Source of the DNA: Nectonema munidae
Taxonomy: Eukaryota; Nematomorpha; Nectonematoida; Nectonematidae
Length of the DNA: 64,000 bases
Reading direction: 5' to 3'
Assembly: GCA_030549495.1 (NCBI GenBank)
Contig: JAUIRK010000464.1
Coordinates: 124,001-188,000, forward strand
This document shows positions 1 to 53,094 of the stretch, piece by piece (the first letter of the stretch is position 1; every line of letters begins with the position of its first letter). The position numbers were made by a program, and so were the translations under genes. The notes beneath the pieces are model-generated. The model did no database searches. It had not been told where the DNA came from and was given only the letters and a program-made list of their open reading frames with translations.

Positions 1-114
1 ATTTCTTCTCTATACAATTAACACTCAAGTTTGAATTCCCATTGCGATCTTGCTTATCTATTCAGTTTGTAACGTGAAGCCCTTTAGTAGTTCATGTCTT
101 GTTCTTCTTTTCAG

Positions 115-18897
<18,783 letters not shown>

Positions 18898-19143
18898 TCT
18901 GTTTCACCATGTTTTCTATGATTCATGTGTACTCGCTCATTCTGTTTTTAATTCAATTTCACTAATACCTTATGTGTTCGTTGATTCATCAACACCTATA
19001 TATCAATAGATTCAATTAGTATTTTTGTGTAATTGGTTTTTTGATATTGTCCATTATGAAATTAGGGGAGCATCACAATATGCGTGTATTGACTCTTTCG
19101 TATTTTATCTTACGAATCGTCATCAGTTATTATAAAACAATCA

Positions 19144-19149
19144 AATAAA
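19144..19149 (+). terminator. Candidate poly(A) signal of the neurobeachin gene
   Basis: First AATAAA hexamer after the stop codon, about 250 bases downstream. Others occur at 19451 and about 19615. The DNA is AT-rich enough for chance hexamers, so the choice among them is a guess. Confidence 0.35.
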
Positions 19150-19668
19150 CATTATATTTATTTACACTACCATATGTGTGAATTGATTATTATTATTATT
19201 ATTCATCAAAAGCTTGATCACCGCGACTAATCCTCTTTATCCATTTGTTTCTGATGATATTGTCGTTTCGTATTTATTATGAGGTTGAGAGAAGATGACC
19301 TCTTGCCATTAATCATGTTATAATTTATTATTATTAACTCTCGAATCGTATTTGTCCTGTGATGAATCATTTCCATCCTCTGTTCTCAAAGACATAATTA
19401 TTTCCTCACAACCTCCTTTTATTCATCATTCCTTCTCATTTTTAATAGTGAATAAATTTTTATTTGTGATTTAGTTCAGTGATATTCTATTTTTATTATA
19501 AGCTCCTTCATGAATATATGCACTATGGCAACAAATTCTTTTCCTTCAATGAAAACACTCCAAAGTGTAGCTGCAATTTCATTACACACCCGCAACAAAT
19601 ATCCTGCTGGTTTCAATAAAAAATGGGGACTTCCACCCCACTAATTTTTCATTTCAGATCATTTTCGC

Positions 19669-19881
19669 TTACCGGTAGCTAAAACGATTAATTTTAGAGT
19701 AGAATCTTTCACATCGCGAATAAGTTCTTGTTTCCTTCACATTCTCTTTGTGCCTCTCATATATGTAATTTTCACTGTCAACCGCTTTTCTTTTTCCTTT
19801 CGATGAAGAGGTGTATGAAAGAGACATGGGTGCAAAAGAATAATACATTTGATTGATATAAAAAGAAGCAACTAGAGCCAA
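19669..19881 (-). other. Possible FLYWCH-like zinc-finger relic
   Basis: A 70-residue open frame whose C-terminal half (SENYIYERHKENVKE then TYSRCERF) loosely resembles the FLYWCH finger that often precedes MULE transposases. No transposase follows and no second zinc pair is obvious. It may be chance. Confidence 0.2.
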
Positions 19882-21267
19882 TAGAAAATTAACCCTTCCT
19901 TAACTTGGTTTTTTCGAATATCCATCACATTATTTTAAGGAATATCATTTGAATTATATCGGTTTCACTTAAAAAAAATTCGGCAAACAACGACTGTTAA
20001 CTTATTATATCAAACAATAGTGGGGCGAATTATTATTCGAGGAGGGGAATTTCGGGGTGGAATTTACATGCAACTGTTTTCCATATTTACAGGAATGTGG
20101 GTTGAAACTCTATAATTCCAAATTTCGACGATCCGCACTCACGGTTTGAACTCTGCATTAATAATGGTCACAAGTATTCTTAAGGTGTACAAGGTTGATA
20201 TCAAGGGCATTTCTTTATTTTGCTCACACCCAATTTTCTTGTAGCCAACATATATGTAATACAAAAAGATTTCTATTACGATTTATTTTACATATACAAT
20301 TATTAAGTTTTTTCTAATAGTCAATAGCAGTGCCATATGAGAGTCAGCGCCCAGATGATGTTTTGGGAAATTGCTGCTCTGATTTTCTATTTTAAATAAA
20401 ACAAAAAATATATGTAGTATGTACCCAAAACTGCTTGCATAAAAGTGTATAATATGAATCTAAAGAACTGATTGTAGTGAATAGTCAAATGATTGTTGTT
20501 TATTTTATACGGTTGTTGAGTATTTGCAGTAGGTAGGATCGGATTTCCAAAATGGAGAGTAGTCGTGGACCGATTGTTCTGCCTTTCCAAGACTCTAGTG
20601 GTGTGACAATTAATCACAAAATCAATTGTAAATATTAAATTATTTCTCTGTCAAAAAATGATATTCACAATCTCAACATAATTAGTGGAACATTTTGTCT
20701 TATAATAATCTTCGTTCTAAGAGCTTATAAATTTTATTTCATCTTTGACATTGAAGCAATAAATAGTCAAATGCTAAGGTAAAATTGCTTTTATATATTA
20801 AAAGCATCTGACCACACAACTGTAACGGGTCTTGCGAATTAAGCATGTGAGCTTTAGCTTAACTTATTAAATCTCACAAAAAGAAAATATTTTTCAACAA
20901 TAAGTTAAAAACATGTTGGTTAGGAAGCACTAAAACTCTAAACTACAATCCCTTACTCATGGAAGTTAAATTAATGCTTTGATTTTCGACCCAATTTAAA
21001 AGAAATTACATAAAGAGTACACAATTCGGCAAAATATGAAAATCAAAATCCCAGCATATTTACATTATTCTCATAAAACACAGTAAAAAGGTATCATATT
21101 ATATGTCATTGTTTGCTAAACTTTTAATGTCGAATTAAACATCTCCATTTTCCTCATTCGCTTAGATAAGAAATGAATATGCTATTTACCTAACCCCTCC
21201 GAATCAATAATTCATTTTGCTCAGCTCATGTTTACAAAAAATTTCTCTATCCAACTTATCTTACAGC

Positions 21268-21795
21268 CAGGCTTGGATCAAATACATTTATATTCGTAAT
21301 TATAAATATAAATATAAAAAATATATTTAAGAAATAAATATAAATTTGAAGTAGTCGTATTTGTATTGTGAAAAATGAAAGGATAAATACGTGACAGGAT
21401 AGCGATAAAAGCAACTCAACATTTTGATGTTAATCCATTGAAATACTACTTAGGTGATGTAAAAAAACTCTCAGAATTTAAAGCAGTTTGTCAAAAACAT
21501 ATTAGCGTGTTGTGAAAAGGTCTCACTATCAGAGTGTTCAGCAAAGCAAAAATTTTTACATTCCTCAAAGAGCACAATTTTCAGAGCATCGGTGCTAATT
21601 AAATGTATTTTGTAAATAAACATTCCCTTTTAATTAACTAGTATGAAATCTTAGATTATTGTAAAAGATTTTGAAATTCGTCAAAAATGCATGAAGAAAT
21701 CGCTTTTGTTCTTAATTGTATTTTTGGTTTTGACAATAAAAGTATTTGCATTGTATTTTAAATTTTGGTGTTCAGAGATTATTGATCCAACCCTG
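21268..21795. mobile_element. hAT-type MITE, 528 bp
   Basis: Inverted ends are CAGGCTTGGATCAAATAC on the left and CAGGGTTGGATCAATAAT on the reverse of the right. Flanks are CTTACAGC and CTTCCAAC, an imperfect 8-bp target duplication (6 of 8). No coding remnant is visible inside. Ends and duplication length fit the hAT superfamily. Confidence 0.75.
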
Positions 21796-22733
21796 CTTCC
21801 AACATTATCCAGTTTGTTAAAAGCACACACACGGAATCAATCTCTTAACAAGCAGACACACTGAAAGCAATCTAGGCCTCACATATCACCAAGAAGACGA
21901 TCGTAAAAACACATAGATGTAAAACGATTTTCTAAATATAAAACTTATCATAATACGTTGAGACTTTTTAATTATACTATTATTTCTGGTGTCTGCAGAC
22001 AGTAAATCTTTTCATTAAAGCACGTGTCAGGCGCTAGACTAGTGGGTGCCAATTCTTAGAATTGCATTCAAAAAACTTTATATTAATGAAAATAAGAGAA
22101 AGATAACCATACAAAAAAATGACTAATAACAGTTACTCTAGTTTCTCAGATTTTAGTTTTAGTGGCAAAATTGTGAGAAAATTAAAAACTATTTTATGTA
22201 GTTTTTCAAAGTATGCTTTAAAAAGATTAAAAAATACAAGCAAAAACATTTAGATTTTTAATTTAAACATTTGCCTTAATGCTACTTTGCTTTGTTTAAA
22301 ACAAAATTTGTCAACATTTCTTGTTTCTATTATTTTATTATAAAAAATCTGTTGAGACTACTGATTTACCTGAATTAGGTCAAAATATTATATTAAATGT
22401 GTTGAATAAAGAAAAATATGCTTTTTTTCTAACTTCATTCTTAAAGGATTGAATAATATTTTCCGAACAAAACTTAAAAAAATTATTCAGATAATGAAAT
22501 TGTCATGATTAATTATTTTTTATCCTTTCTGTATTCGAAGGCGACAAGAGAAGGAAAAAATTGAAGTAGTAGAGACATGACAAATTAAATAAAAGTTGGA
22601 CACAATTTTCAATACAGCATTACAATTCATTTGAAAAGATCAACTAATACATTACACTTGAATTATAAAAGATTATTTACATTTATTGTAATAAAAGATA
22701 TGAGTACTTATGTATAGACAAAATTTCAACATA

Positions 22734-22739
22734 TTTATT
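22734..22739 (-). terminator. Candidate poly(A) signal of CCDC174
   Basis: TTTATT on the + strand (AATAAA on the - strand) about 80 bases past the TGA codon. A second lies at 22682-22687. Spacing is plausible for a short 3' UTR, but AT-richness makes chance matches likely. Confidence 0.4.
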
Positions 22740-22819
22740 CATCTTATATATTATAGAGCCATTCTTTACGACTCAACCAAACAAAATCTGTAAGACATTC
22801 TTCAACGTGAAAAGCGAAT

Positions 22820-43727
<20,908 letters not shown>

Positions 43728-44636
43728 TAAATTTTAGATCGATTGAGTTCGAAAGAAAAGGATGTAAAAGTAAAATATGCAGAGTAACCGTAAAAGTAAA
43801 ATAATAGGTTATGCGAAAATTTATCTATCTTTCTCATATTAAACCACTGGTAGCAAGTATATCGAGTAACGTACTAAATACGGTATGTCACAGGTGGCAA
43901 ACTTTATTTGAATATTTATTAATCAAAATGCAATGAAATATTATAGACTTAAATAATGTAAAATTGTTTCTACAGATTGTATTATCATTTTTAATGCCAA
44001 TATACCTATAGAGAGAGAAAAAAATTTATTGCAAAGAAAAATTGTAAAAAACTGAAAAATTATATATATATATATAATTATAAATTATATATATTCACAA
44101 CATGTATAACATTTTTTAATAAATATCATAGCTACAGGAAAAAATAATACTATTCAGTTTTAGTCATTCTGAAGGGTTATTGAGTTAAGATAACATTAGC
44201 TCTCTGCTGTATATATTCTTGGTTCACGATAGATATATTTTGCTATTTGTATATATTAAACACTGTTTATGATTGCAAAATAAATGAAATATATACCTAT
44301 TTTAATTTTATATCTTTTTATGGGAAATATATACTCTTAAGAAAGCATATTCATCATGATGCTTTCTCTAAATCTTGTGAGTGTAAAAAACTTAATTTAA
44401 ATTTTATTAAAGTAAATATTTGTGATTTCTGAATATATTGAATCATATATATATTTTTTTTATCATAAATACTATAAATCTATAAAATGCTTTCCAATTT
44501 TTGTAATTTTGATATTAACAGTCACGATAAATTTAACAGTTTTTTACCTAAAGTTGATAATTTTAATTTTTACACCGTTGAAAGTTTGAAAAATTAACTT
44601 GAAAATTACACTGAAACTTCTAATTTACTCAATTTT

Positions 44637-45293
44637 ATGTTACTTCATCTGAATTGTAGAAGTTTATCAAGGAATTTTTTTGAGTTTAAATTATTATTTG
44701 ATGATCTAGGCATTGATAAAATTGGTATCTTTTGTCTTACTGAAATTTGGGACTGTCATTCTAATCTGACCATAGATGGTTTTAATTTTGTCACAAAAAA
44801 AAGAGAAGGTAGAGGTGGCGGTCTTGGAGCCTATATTGATAAACGTTTAATGTATAATACAAATAACATTGGGAGCCCTTTTACCTCATTTGAATATCTA
44901 ATAATTGATGTTAAGGAACCAATTTTATTTACAATTTTGATAATATATAGACCTCCAAGTTTCAACATAGATTTTTTTATAGATGAGTTTACTCTATTAA
45001 TGAATCAAACTAATTTTTTCAATAAAAAGGTTTTTATTGTTGGAGATTTCAATATAAATATGGATATTCAAATTATTCATCATCATTCCAGTATTTTCTT
45101 AAATCTTATGCATGAGTTTGGTTTCCACCTAAATATTTCCGGTCATACTCGAATACAAAAAACCAGTTCTACACCTATCGATAATATTTTTACTAATTTC
45201 AGTTTTGTGGATTCATTTTCTGGCAACATTTTAATTGATATTTCGGATCATTTACCCAACTTTATTTTCTACAAAAAATTTTTTTTTATTTGA
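44637..45293 (+). pseudogene. LINE apurinic-type endonuclease domain
   Basis: Exonuclease-endonuclease-phosphatase fold of the LINE: RPPS, GDFNIN with the metal-site Asp and Asn, and the terminal SDHLP with the catalytic His. It runs into a poly-T tract near 45285 where the frame changes. Without the reverse transcriptase in frame it is non-functional here. Confidence 0.85.
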
Positions 45294-45876
45294 CTGACAA
45301 TTTAAAGTCTGATAGCGATATTATATGCAGAAACATGTCTTCAAAAAATTATTTTATGTTTTATAATTGTATGTTGAATGAAGATTGGTATATAGATATT
45401 AATTTGAATGCTAATGAGTACTGTAAAGTATTGATTGATAAAATATCTTATATCTATAAAAAATGTTTTCCTTTTATGAAAATGAAGCCCAAAGTTAAAA
45501 ATGAATGGTTCACACCAGAATTAAGATTACTTAGAAAGTATAAAAACAAAGTTTATAAATCTTTCTTGAAATATCGAAACCTTTCTAAATGGAATGAGTT
45601 TAAACAAATACGAAATATGTATAATAAGCTAGTAAAAGAAAGTAGAGAAAAGTTTTACTATAATAAGTTCACTAGCTCAAAATTTGATATGAAGAGTACT
45701 TGGAAACTTATTAGTGAAGTTTTAGATAAGAAACCAATCAATCACTGTCATTTTGATTCGGATGAAATTAATGACTATTTTACAAATACTCAATTAATCT
45801 AAATGAAGCCTACCTTGACTTAATCCCAGTACTTGATAATACTTTTTATTTTGATGAAATTTCCATTAATGATATT

Positions 45877-47249
45877 TTGATTACTGCAAATACATTTAAC
45901 GCATCTACTTCATCAGGATGGGATGGTCTTTCTAACAAATTGGGTAAAAATACTGTATTATTTGTTTTGAATAACCTTTACCAATTATTCAACAAAATTA
46001 TAAAGGATGAATATATCCCTGATTATTTTAAAATTTCTAAGGTTATTCCTATATTTAAATCTGGTAACCCTAAAAGTATTGAAAACTATAGGCCCATTAG
46101 CATTTTACCTTTTTTTAGTAAAATTTTCGAAAAAATTGTGTTTAATAGAATGATAAATTTTATTAACTTACATGAAATTTTGAATGAAGGTCAGTTTGGG
46201 TTTCGGTCAGGTGTTTCAACTGATATGGCAGTCTCTTTTGTAGTAAACTATATTTTGGAATCTTTTGATAGTAATTTAGATGTCTGTGGTATTTTCATTG
46301 ACTTTTCTAAAGCTTTCGATAGAATAGATCGTAAAATTTTGTTATATAAATTAAGCTGCTATGGATTCAGGGGTACGTTTTTAAATATCTTGAGTAGTTA
46401 TTTGTCTAATAGAAAGCAATTTTGTACAATTAATGGAAGTAGTTCTAGAATTTTAGATACATTCATAGGGGTTCCTCAAGGGTTTATTTTGGGTCCTCTT
46501 TTGTTTATTTTATATATCAATGACATTTTTAAACTACAAAATAATAATTTTAACTTATGTTTATATACAGATGATTGTGTAATTCTACACAAAAGCAAAA
46601 ATCTATTCAATGATATCGATATTTTAAATATATTTTTGAATTCTTTCGCTAATTGGTCATATAATAATAGTTTACGCATTAATTTTCATAAAAGTGAACA
46701 TATAGTTTTTACGAGGAAAAAAAATCAGTGTTTCTTCCACTACAGATCTGTGGTAACTTATTAACTCAATCTTCATGTTATAAATATTTAGGTGTATTTC
46801 TTGATTCCAAATTGAATTTCAACATACAGTATGACAATGTAATTAAGAATGTATCTATCGCTTTAGGTCTTATGTTTAAAATTCGTTATTTTTTGAACCT
46901 TCAAACTAGGATTATTTTGTATTATTCTCTATTTCATTCTAAAATTTTATATTGTAACTTTATTTGGTGTTTATGTAGTATTTCAAAATTTAACATTTTA
47001 CAAAATAAACAAAGACGTGCCTTTAAATTTATTAATTATAAAAACCATAATAGTGTTGTGTTTAATCATAACATACTTACTCTAGGAAAAATTAAGTTTC
47101 AATTAGGAATAATCATTTTTATCAATATAATTTACGCTAAAAGAATAATTTACGTAATAGACGTTATAAATATACTTCTTTTAACAAACATTTTTTTAAA
47201 AAATCTATTGCCGTATGGAACTCCATTCCTTTACATATTAGGTATTTAA
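45877..47249 (+). pseudogene. LINE reverse transcriptase and C-terminal part
   Basis: The palm motifs are intact: A motif DFSKAFD, B motif GVPQGFILGPLLF, C motif YTDD (the usual YADD with Thr). A frame change near 46735 leads to the thumb and C-terminal part (YKYLGVFLDSKLNF, a common LINE thumb signature). The family needs target-primed reverse transcription; this copy is broken. Confidence 0.88.
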
Positions 47250-47720
47250 GAAATATTAAAAGCTTCAAAAAAAAATATAAACTACACATGTTTCGTTAGT
47301 TCTTTTCCTTCTTATGCTGATTTCATTTGAAACATTTTTTTTAAAATATTTTTGGATTTTCTTTTGCTTCCTCTTCTTTGTATTTTTTTTTTAGAATCTC
47401 GCCGCTTTTTTTTTCTTCATATATCCACTCATCAACTCTTCTACATCCAGATATGCTTCCTTTGCTTGAAGAATGGAATTTAACTATCAAATGATGTTTT
47501 ATGACTGTGTGTATCTAACTTGAAATTATTCTGTTTTATTTTATTTTTTATTTTGTTTACCTATGGGTTTTTTTGAATCTATCATCCTTTCATGCTTCTT
47601 ATTTCAACTCATTTATACTTCTCCGCTGAACGGATGAGGGATTTTTTTCCCATGTGAACACATAAACGAAAGTTTAGTTCACTTCATTTTCAAACATGAA
47701 TAAAGTCTTATCTTATCTTC

Positions 47721-50045
47721 GTTTTGATATCGATCTTACCATAAATGATCTTTGAATATTTTACAAATATATGTATGTATTTTAAATAATTTTAAAATCA
47801 TAAAAACTACGATTAAGTCACCTAATATTTACCTATCTAATAAATTAGACGAAAACAGCAGTAACATTGGGGTCACAACCCTCTTGGGAGTTATTTGAAG
47901 TTGCACAATGAAAAATTTAGGAATTATAAAAGAAATGATACAATCGTATCTTTAAAATTATTGATAGGATTGCTGATGAATGTATAAATGTGAGTAAAGT
48001 GTATTTGGTGTTTTTGCCACGGGTGTAGATGCAAGTGCATTGATCATGCTTTTTATATTTTTTTTGCAATATTTTCACATGAAGCTTCACATATTTGCTC
48101 ATGCTATATTCATAACTTTATAGATATCATATATACATGAGTACATATCAATTTGGATATATAGATGGAAATATTTTCAGTAAATGAAGTGTGGAATAGC
48201 ATTTGAATGACATTTGGAGATCATGAAAAGCATATCATGACTGTGTAGTGAAATCACTTCATCTTTCCTAATCCGCCTTTTGTTGCATCGTGCGTATTTT
48301 GATATTTTATATTCATGCCCCAGTTGAAATCAGCTTTGCCTTGCTACCCCAGGGATTTAAAGCCTAATAATGGTGGTGCTAATACGGTTATTACTAAAAT
48401 AGAGGCAACAATCAATTTTAAATAAAAAAAATAAAATTTAAATCTTGAAACTTTTTTTTGATAGAGCTCAGTTTTTTTAAAGTTGAATAAAATCTATCCT
48501 TTGAAAATTCAAAAATAATTTTAAATTTTAATGTAGAAATTACTAATTTTTAAGAATCCCCAATAAGCATAGTTTCCACTTCCATTAAAAGCTTCATTGA
48601 TCATTTGCTCCTGGTAAAACACTTGTTCCTTTAAACAGTCAATAATTTTAGTTATCTTTTTTGGTTTTCAATAATTTACATATATGAAAACTTTGTTGAT
48701 TGATTCTGAATTGTTATTAGTGCATATTTTTGGTATGTAACTATACTTATTGAGCTTTAAAGACATAATTTTCCATAGTTGGTTGAGTTTTTTAGTTAGA
48801 AAAGATCCTATAATAGACTGTCTTTTTTCAATTTCCTTTTTTGTTCAAATTCTATTTTGTTATTGCAGTTAGCAAGTCAAGTAGATGAAAATATCTGATT
48901 AATAAAATAATTTACCGTTATTTCATTGATGCCAATTTATCTTTTAAGTGCCTTCTAATATTTTTTTGATATGGCGCGTACATAGAGTAATTTGGGCATA
49001 TGATATACAAATTTTAATAGCCTGTAAAAGAGAATACTCTTCGTTAGTACCAATAAATATTTGTTACAAAATTTGAAGTATTTCTTGAAATAAAATGTTA
49101 ATATGGGGAAAAAATCACAATGTGTCACACAATCAGCTGAAAAATGAAGAAATGGGTTCGAAAAATATACATTTGTTTTACCTTGCTTGGAAACAATATT
49201 TTTATTCTTGAAAACTGTAGTTGTTGCATAACAGAAACTTAAGTTAAATTTTTTATCTACTCCAAAAATTGAACAAAAATTATCCTGATATAGTACGCAA
49301 TCTTTAAAATGTGTTAATTTCAGCAGTGTATAACATATTATGGTGGGACTTTTAACACAGTTATGAAAGACTTTTTTTGACATAAAGATGATTAGAACAA
49401 GTCCAATTTAAAACAGTTTGTATTTCATCAGCTAAATGGAATATAATGGTTATGTAACGAATATTTACAATTGTATATGTGTTTTGAATTTTTAGGAAAT
49501 ATATTGGATTTTAGGGCTTTAATATGACTCATATAGGGGAGATATTCTGATTTAATTTATTTTCAACAAACCGTTTAGTGTTAGGATCTCTCCTTATATA
49601 TTTTATTTCTTCAGAAGTACACATTGATGATTCTATGAAAATTTCCAATATATTCATAAAGACATAAACGTTTTTTCAATAGCTTTTGGATAACTTTCTA
49701 ACCAGGATATTGAACTTTTTAAGCACTGAATAATAACAATATAGTATAATGATATTTTTTAAATCAGGTTGAAAAAAAATGTATTATTTTTTTCTTACCA
49801 TTTTTTTCTGTAAAATTGCATGTTGATAAAAAGATCTTGATAAAAAAGTTAATTTTCCATTGATGATTAAAAGGTAATGATATTTTTTACTAGAAATAGT
49901 TTCAATACGCCACAATTATGAGAAAAATAATTTTTTGAATAAATTTATTTCTTCCAACTAAATAAAAAGAATTTTCTTTGATATGCGATGCAACATAATC
50001 AAGAGGATTTTTACAATCTACTAGAAGTTTTATAACTAAAAGATA
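47721..50045. other. AT-rich stretch with unrecognised open frames
   Basis: No host gene recognised. On the - strand an open frame at 49383-48955 (142 codons), pieces at about 49700-49560 (containing ESSMCTSEEIKYIRRDP) and at 50138-49902 (LLVDCKNPLDYVASHI), and one at 50487-50233 may be parts of one decayed protein interrupted by the SINE at 50046-50187. I do not recognise the family. Composition is only slightly better than background. Confidence 0.3.
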
Positions 50046-50187
50046 AAGGTACCGTGGGGTGTTTTCATCGAAAAGGCACAATCGCGCCTCTTGTATCGAA
50101 CTATGAATAAAGTAGGCTTGATGCCAGATTAAACCCAAGACCTTGATTTATCGAAATCCAGTATCTAACAAACCTTACCCACGCATG
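50046..50187 (-). mobile_element. tRNA-derived SINE, copy 3
   Basis: On the - strand it carries GTAAGGTTTGTTAGATACTGG at the head, the body CTTTATTCATAGTTCGATAC, and GATGAAAACACCCCACGGTAC at the end, matching the + strand copies at 7763 and 16541. The B-box is decayed. Confidence 0.8.
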
Positions 50188-50689
50188 TAACTTATTTTCT
50201 TTATTATTTGTACTTTTTGTCGATGAAATTTTTCAAATAAAACTAACTTCTTCACTTGATACAACGAAACTTTCATTATTGCTACAAGTATTACCTTGTA
50301 TATCATTTATAAAAGAGGATAGATTTGAGATATCTAGTTGTGCTTGTCCAATATGTATATTTTCGTAAAATTGTGATCTTGGTTTAAATATCTTATTTAA
50401 AAATTCATTTGAGGAATCGAATTTACCATTTATGCTTGGATAAACGGACTGAATGGAAAATTCTATTACAGTTGCAGCAGCCATCAAAGAATATACGGAT
50501 GAGCATTTTTCATTAAAACAAATTTTTTCATATTCTTAATTCATTTCTGAAGATATCATTTCCAATTAATAATAAAGATAACGCATTAAAAAGGCAGTTA
50601 CCATACCCTCTTGTAAAAAGAGCATTTTCCAAAAAAGAATGGTAAAATAAAGCAGATATCAAAATAAAATTCCAAAAAATTATCTAAAG

Positions 50690-51043
50690 GATTTAAAGAA
50701 TGATTTGTTTAAAAAAGTGAACAAACCAAGATAGGTTGTCGTCACATGATTGAATAATTAAAAGAGAATTGATTTGATTATAAATAGTTTCATGGTGTAA
50801 GATATAACATTTGATTTGGATGCAGGAAGACGTCGATGCCGGAAAATTCATAAATATCAGTGTTGGCCAGGAAAGTAAGCATTGGAGTGGAATAAGAAGA
50901 GTCGAGAGGGTGTGTGAATGAATGAGATGAGGAATTGAGAGCTGTTGGTAGGGATTGAGGTAGATGCAAATAAGGAGTTTGAAGCATATGTAAGAAAATG
51001 AAGGGGAAAATGTGATCAGACTGTGTTCGAAGGTATATTTCAA
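50690..51043 (-). mobile_element. Possible inverted 5' piece of the RNase-H LINE
   Basis: Here the - strand is the C-rich one, with two overlapping open frames but no diagnostic motif. It lies 0.4 kb before the + oriented LINE fragment. A strand switch of this kind can arise by twin priming during LINE insertion. Composition is the only evidence. Confidence 0.2.
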
Positions 51044-51436
51044 GGTAGAAGGAAAATTAAAAGAGTTATATATATATAAATAATATATCTATATAAATTA
51101 AAGATTTGAAAATATAAAAAATAAGAATAAATAAAGAAGAGGGACTGAATTTTAATAGTGAAAGATATTAAGGGGAAGAAGATAGAAAAAATTATAAAAA
51201 TAATAGTGAAAATAAATATGATAAAACATAAGATTGAAATCAAGTAATTTGAAATATTAAATTTGTTGAAAAGATAGGAATAAAGAAAATAATCATCTAG
51301 GGTCAGAGGGATAGTTTTGCAATGCACTATAGTGATATAAAAAGATAATTACTCACTAAGGTTGGAAAGAAAAAAGAAAAAAACAAAATTATTAATAGAT
51401 TTTAAAAGAATAAATTAAGTTTGAAGAGCCAAACAG

Positions 51437-52370
51437 TTAAATTAATTAGACAACAACACCTTCGCATACGAAACTGAAGCCCTAGCACTACTAACATCAT
51501 GCAACCACATCATTGATAACCTAACCTTCTTTAGATACAAATTCAAGCACATAATCTTTTTCACAGACTCACAAAACATAATAAAAGAGCTACAACTTAA
51601 CAGAAAAATTCCTCTTTCAACACTAAACCTAGCCTAGAAATTAATCAACCTAAGCAACCATTTCTCAATTAAACTTTTCTGGAGTCCTGCCCATTCCTCC
51701 TCCTTTGAAAATTTTTTAGTAGATCTATGTAAATCCACATCCATAACACCACAACATGTCTTAACCCACGCCCTCCCTCTATCCACCTTTGAAACATCCA
51801 TAAATATCTCAACTGCAAACGAATGGCTTTACTCAAATAACATACCTACCCCCTTATCCCAATTTGCACTAAATAAAAACATTACTCTTCCTCGCAACAT
51901 TATAAGATGGTTCACCTCACATTGCCCTTGTTACGCTTACTTCTACAATTTTAATTTTTAACTCTAACCCTTTTTGCAGATTCGGCTGCCCTCATATCGA
52001 AACTCCAATTCACATTATCCTCTATTGCCCAATATTCTCATCAGAACGAACCAAACTCATTGAAAAAATACTTTTATATTTTAAAGATCTTCCCTCCTCT
52101 CTACAAAAATTCTTATCATACCCCAAAATCATTTACCACATCTCTCGTTTCCTTAATATAATAGAACCATTACTCTCTACCCACCAACACTTAACTCCAC
52201 CCTTATTAAACACCTTGCATAATCATACACAGGCAACCTAATTTATACTCTTTCACCTCACCAAGCTTTCTTATTTCTACTTTAGATCCTAAACCCACTA
52301 CCCATCCTTGCAAATCCCCAAGTTAGCAATTGATGCAAGTTGGAAAGTGCTTAGTTATCTCCTACCTACC
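51437..52370 (+). mobile_element. Degraded RNase-H-bearing LINE, 3' part
   Basis: C-rich + strand. The translated remnants read YETEALALLTS, IIFFTDSQNIIKEL and FWSPAHSSSFENFLVDL, matching the RNase H signature (E, D, then the WxPAHxG...N...AD pattern) found after the reverse transcriptase in several LINE clades. It is followed by a decayed zinc-knuckle region and a tail of CTACCTACCTAAATAAATA. Several stops; no polymerase domain in place. Confidence 0.6.
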
Positions 52371-52559
52371 TAAATAAATACCTTTTGAACATTGGTATAA
52401 TCTCCTTCCTCAATAAAATATTTTCTTTTATAAAAGGTCATTTTGACTGAGTAATTTTATTTAAAAGAGATTCTTTGGAGAGTATAGCGTTTTAAGAGAC
52501 GTCATCAATTTTGAAAACATATTGTATAAAAAATCTTTTTGTGAAAAAATAATTTTTTT

Positions 52560-52807
52560 AAAAAATTTTGGAAAATGAGAAAAAAACCCTTTCCCGAAAA
52601 TTTTTTTTTTATTTTAAAAAAAAAAATTTATATATTATATATAAAAAAAAAATAATAAAAAAAAAAAAAAAAAAATATATTTTTTTTTTTTTTTTTAAAT
52701 AAAATTTAATTTTAATAATAATATTATTTTATAAACTATTCTCCCCTTTTATTAATATTAATTAATAATTTTATTAATAATTTAATTTATTATAAAGTTG
52801 TGATGAT

Positions 52808-52849
<42 letters not shown>

Positions 52850-52998
52850 GTTTAATTTTTAATATTATTTTTTTAATATTTTTTTTTTTTTTTCCTTCCC
52901 TTTTTTTAATATATTAATTTTTTTTTTATTCTCGATACAAAAAAAAAATAAAAAAAAAAAAAAAAATTAATTATGGTGAAAGAGTAAGTTGGGAGGAA

Positions 52999-53038
<40 letters not shown>

Positions 53039-53070
53039 AATAAAAAAAAATATTTTTTTAAATTACCCCC
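52560..53070. repeat. Low-complexity A/T block with long homopolymers
   Basis: Poly-T and poly-A runs up to about 40 bases alternate with AT dinucleotide stretches over 500 bp. It may be a satellite-like degenerate region or an assembly weak point. No genes. Confidence 0.9.
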
Positions 53071-53094
53071 CTCCCTCTTTCTTTTTTCCTTTTT

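Larger units (their letters stand above)
18898..22733. other. Intergenic region between convergent genes
   Basis: The region between the neurobeachin and CCDC174 stop codons. It holds presumed 3' UTRs, a short (ATT)n run near 19186, a possible FLYWCH-like relic (19669-19881) and one hAT MITE (21268-21795). I recognise nothing else; 19,900-21,260 and 21,800-22,700 look like unconstrained AT-rich DNA. Confidence 0.6.
44487..47720 (+). mobile_element. CR1/Jockey-group LINE, degraded
   Basis: Endonuclease (44637-45293): LHLNCRSLSRNFFEFKLL, GRGGGLGAYI, IIYRPPSFN, FIVGDFNIN and ISDHLPNF. Linker (45290-45802). Reverse transcriptase (45877-46764): NYRPISILPFFSKIFEKIV, GQFGFRSGVSTDMA, FIDFSKAFDRIDR, GVPQGFILGPLLFILYIND and YTDDCVI at the catalytic site. 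The C-terminal part runs to 47249, then a 3' UTR ends in reiterated CTTATCTTATC. No RNase H, as expected for CR1/Jockey types. Three or four frame changes break it. The 5' edge is approximate. Confidence 0.9.
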
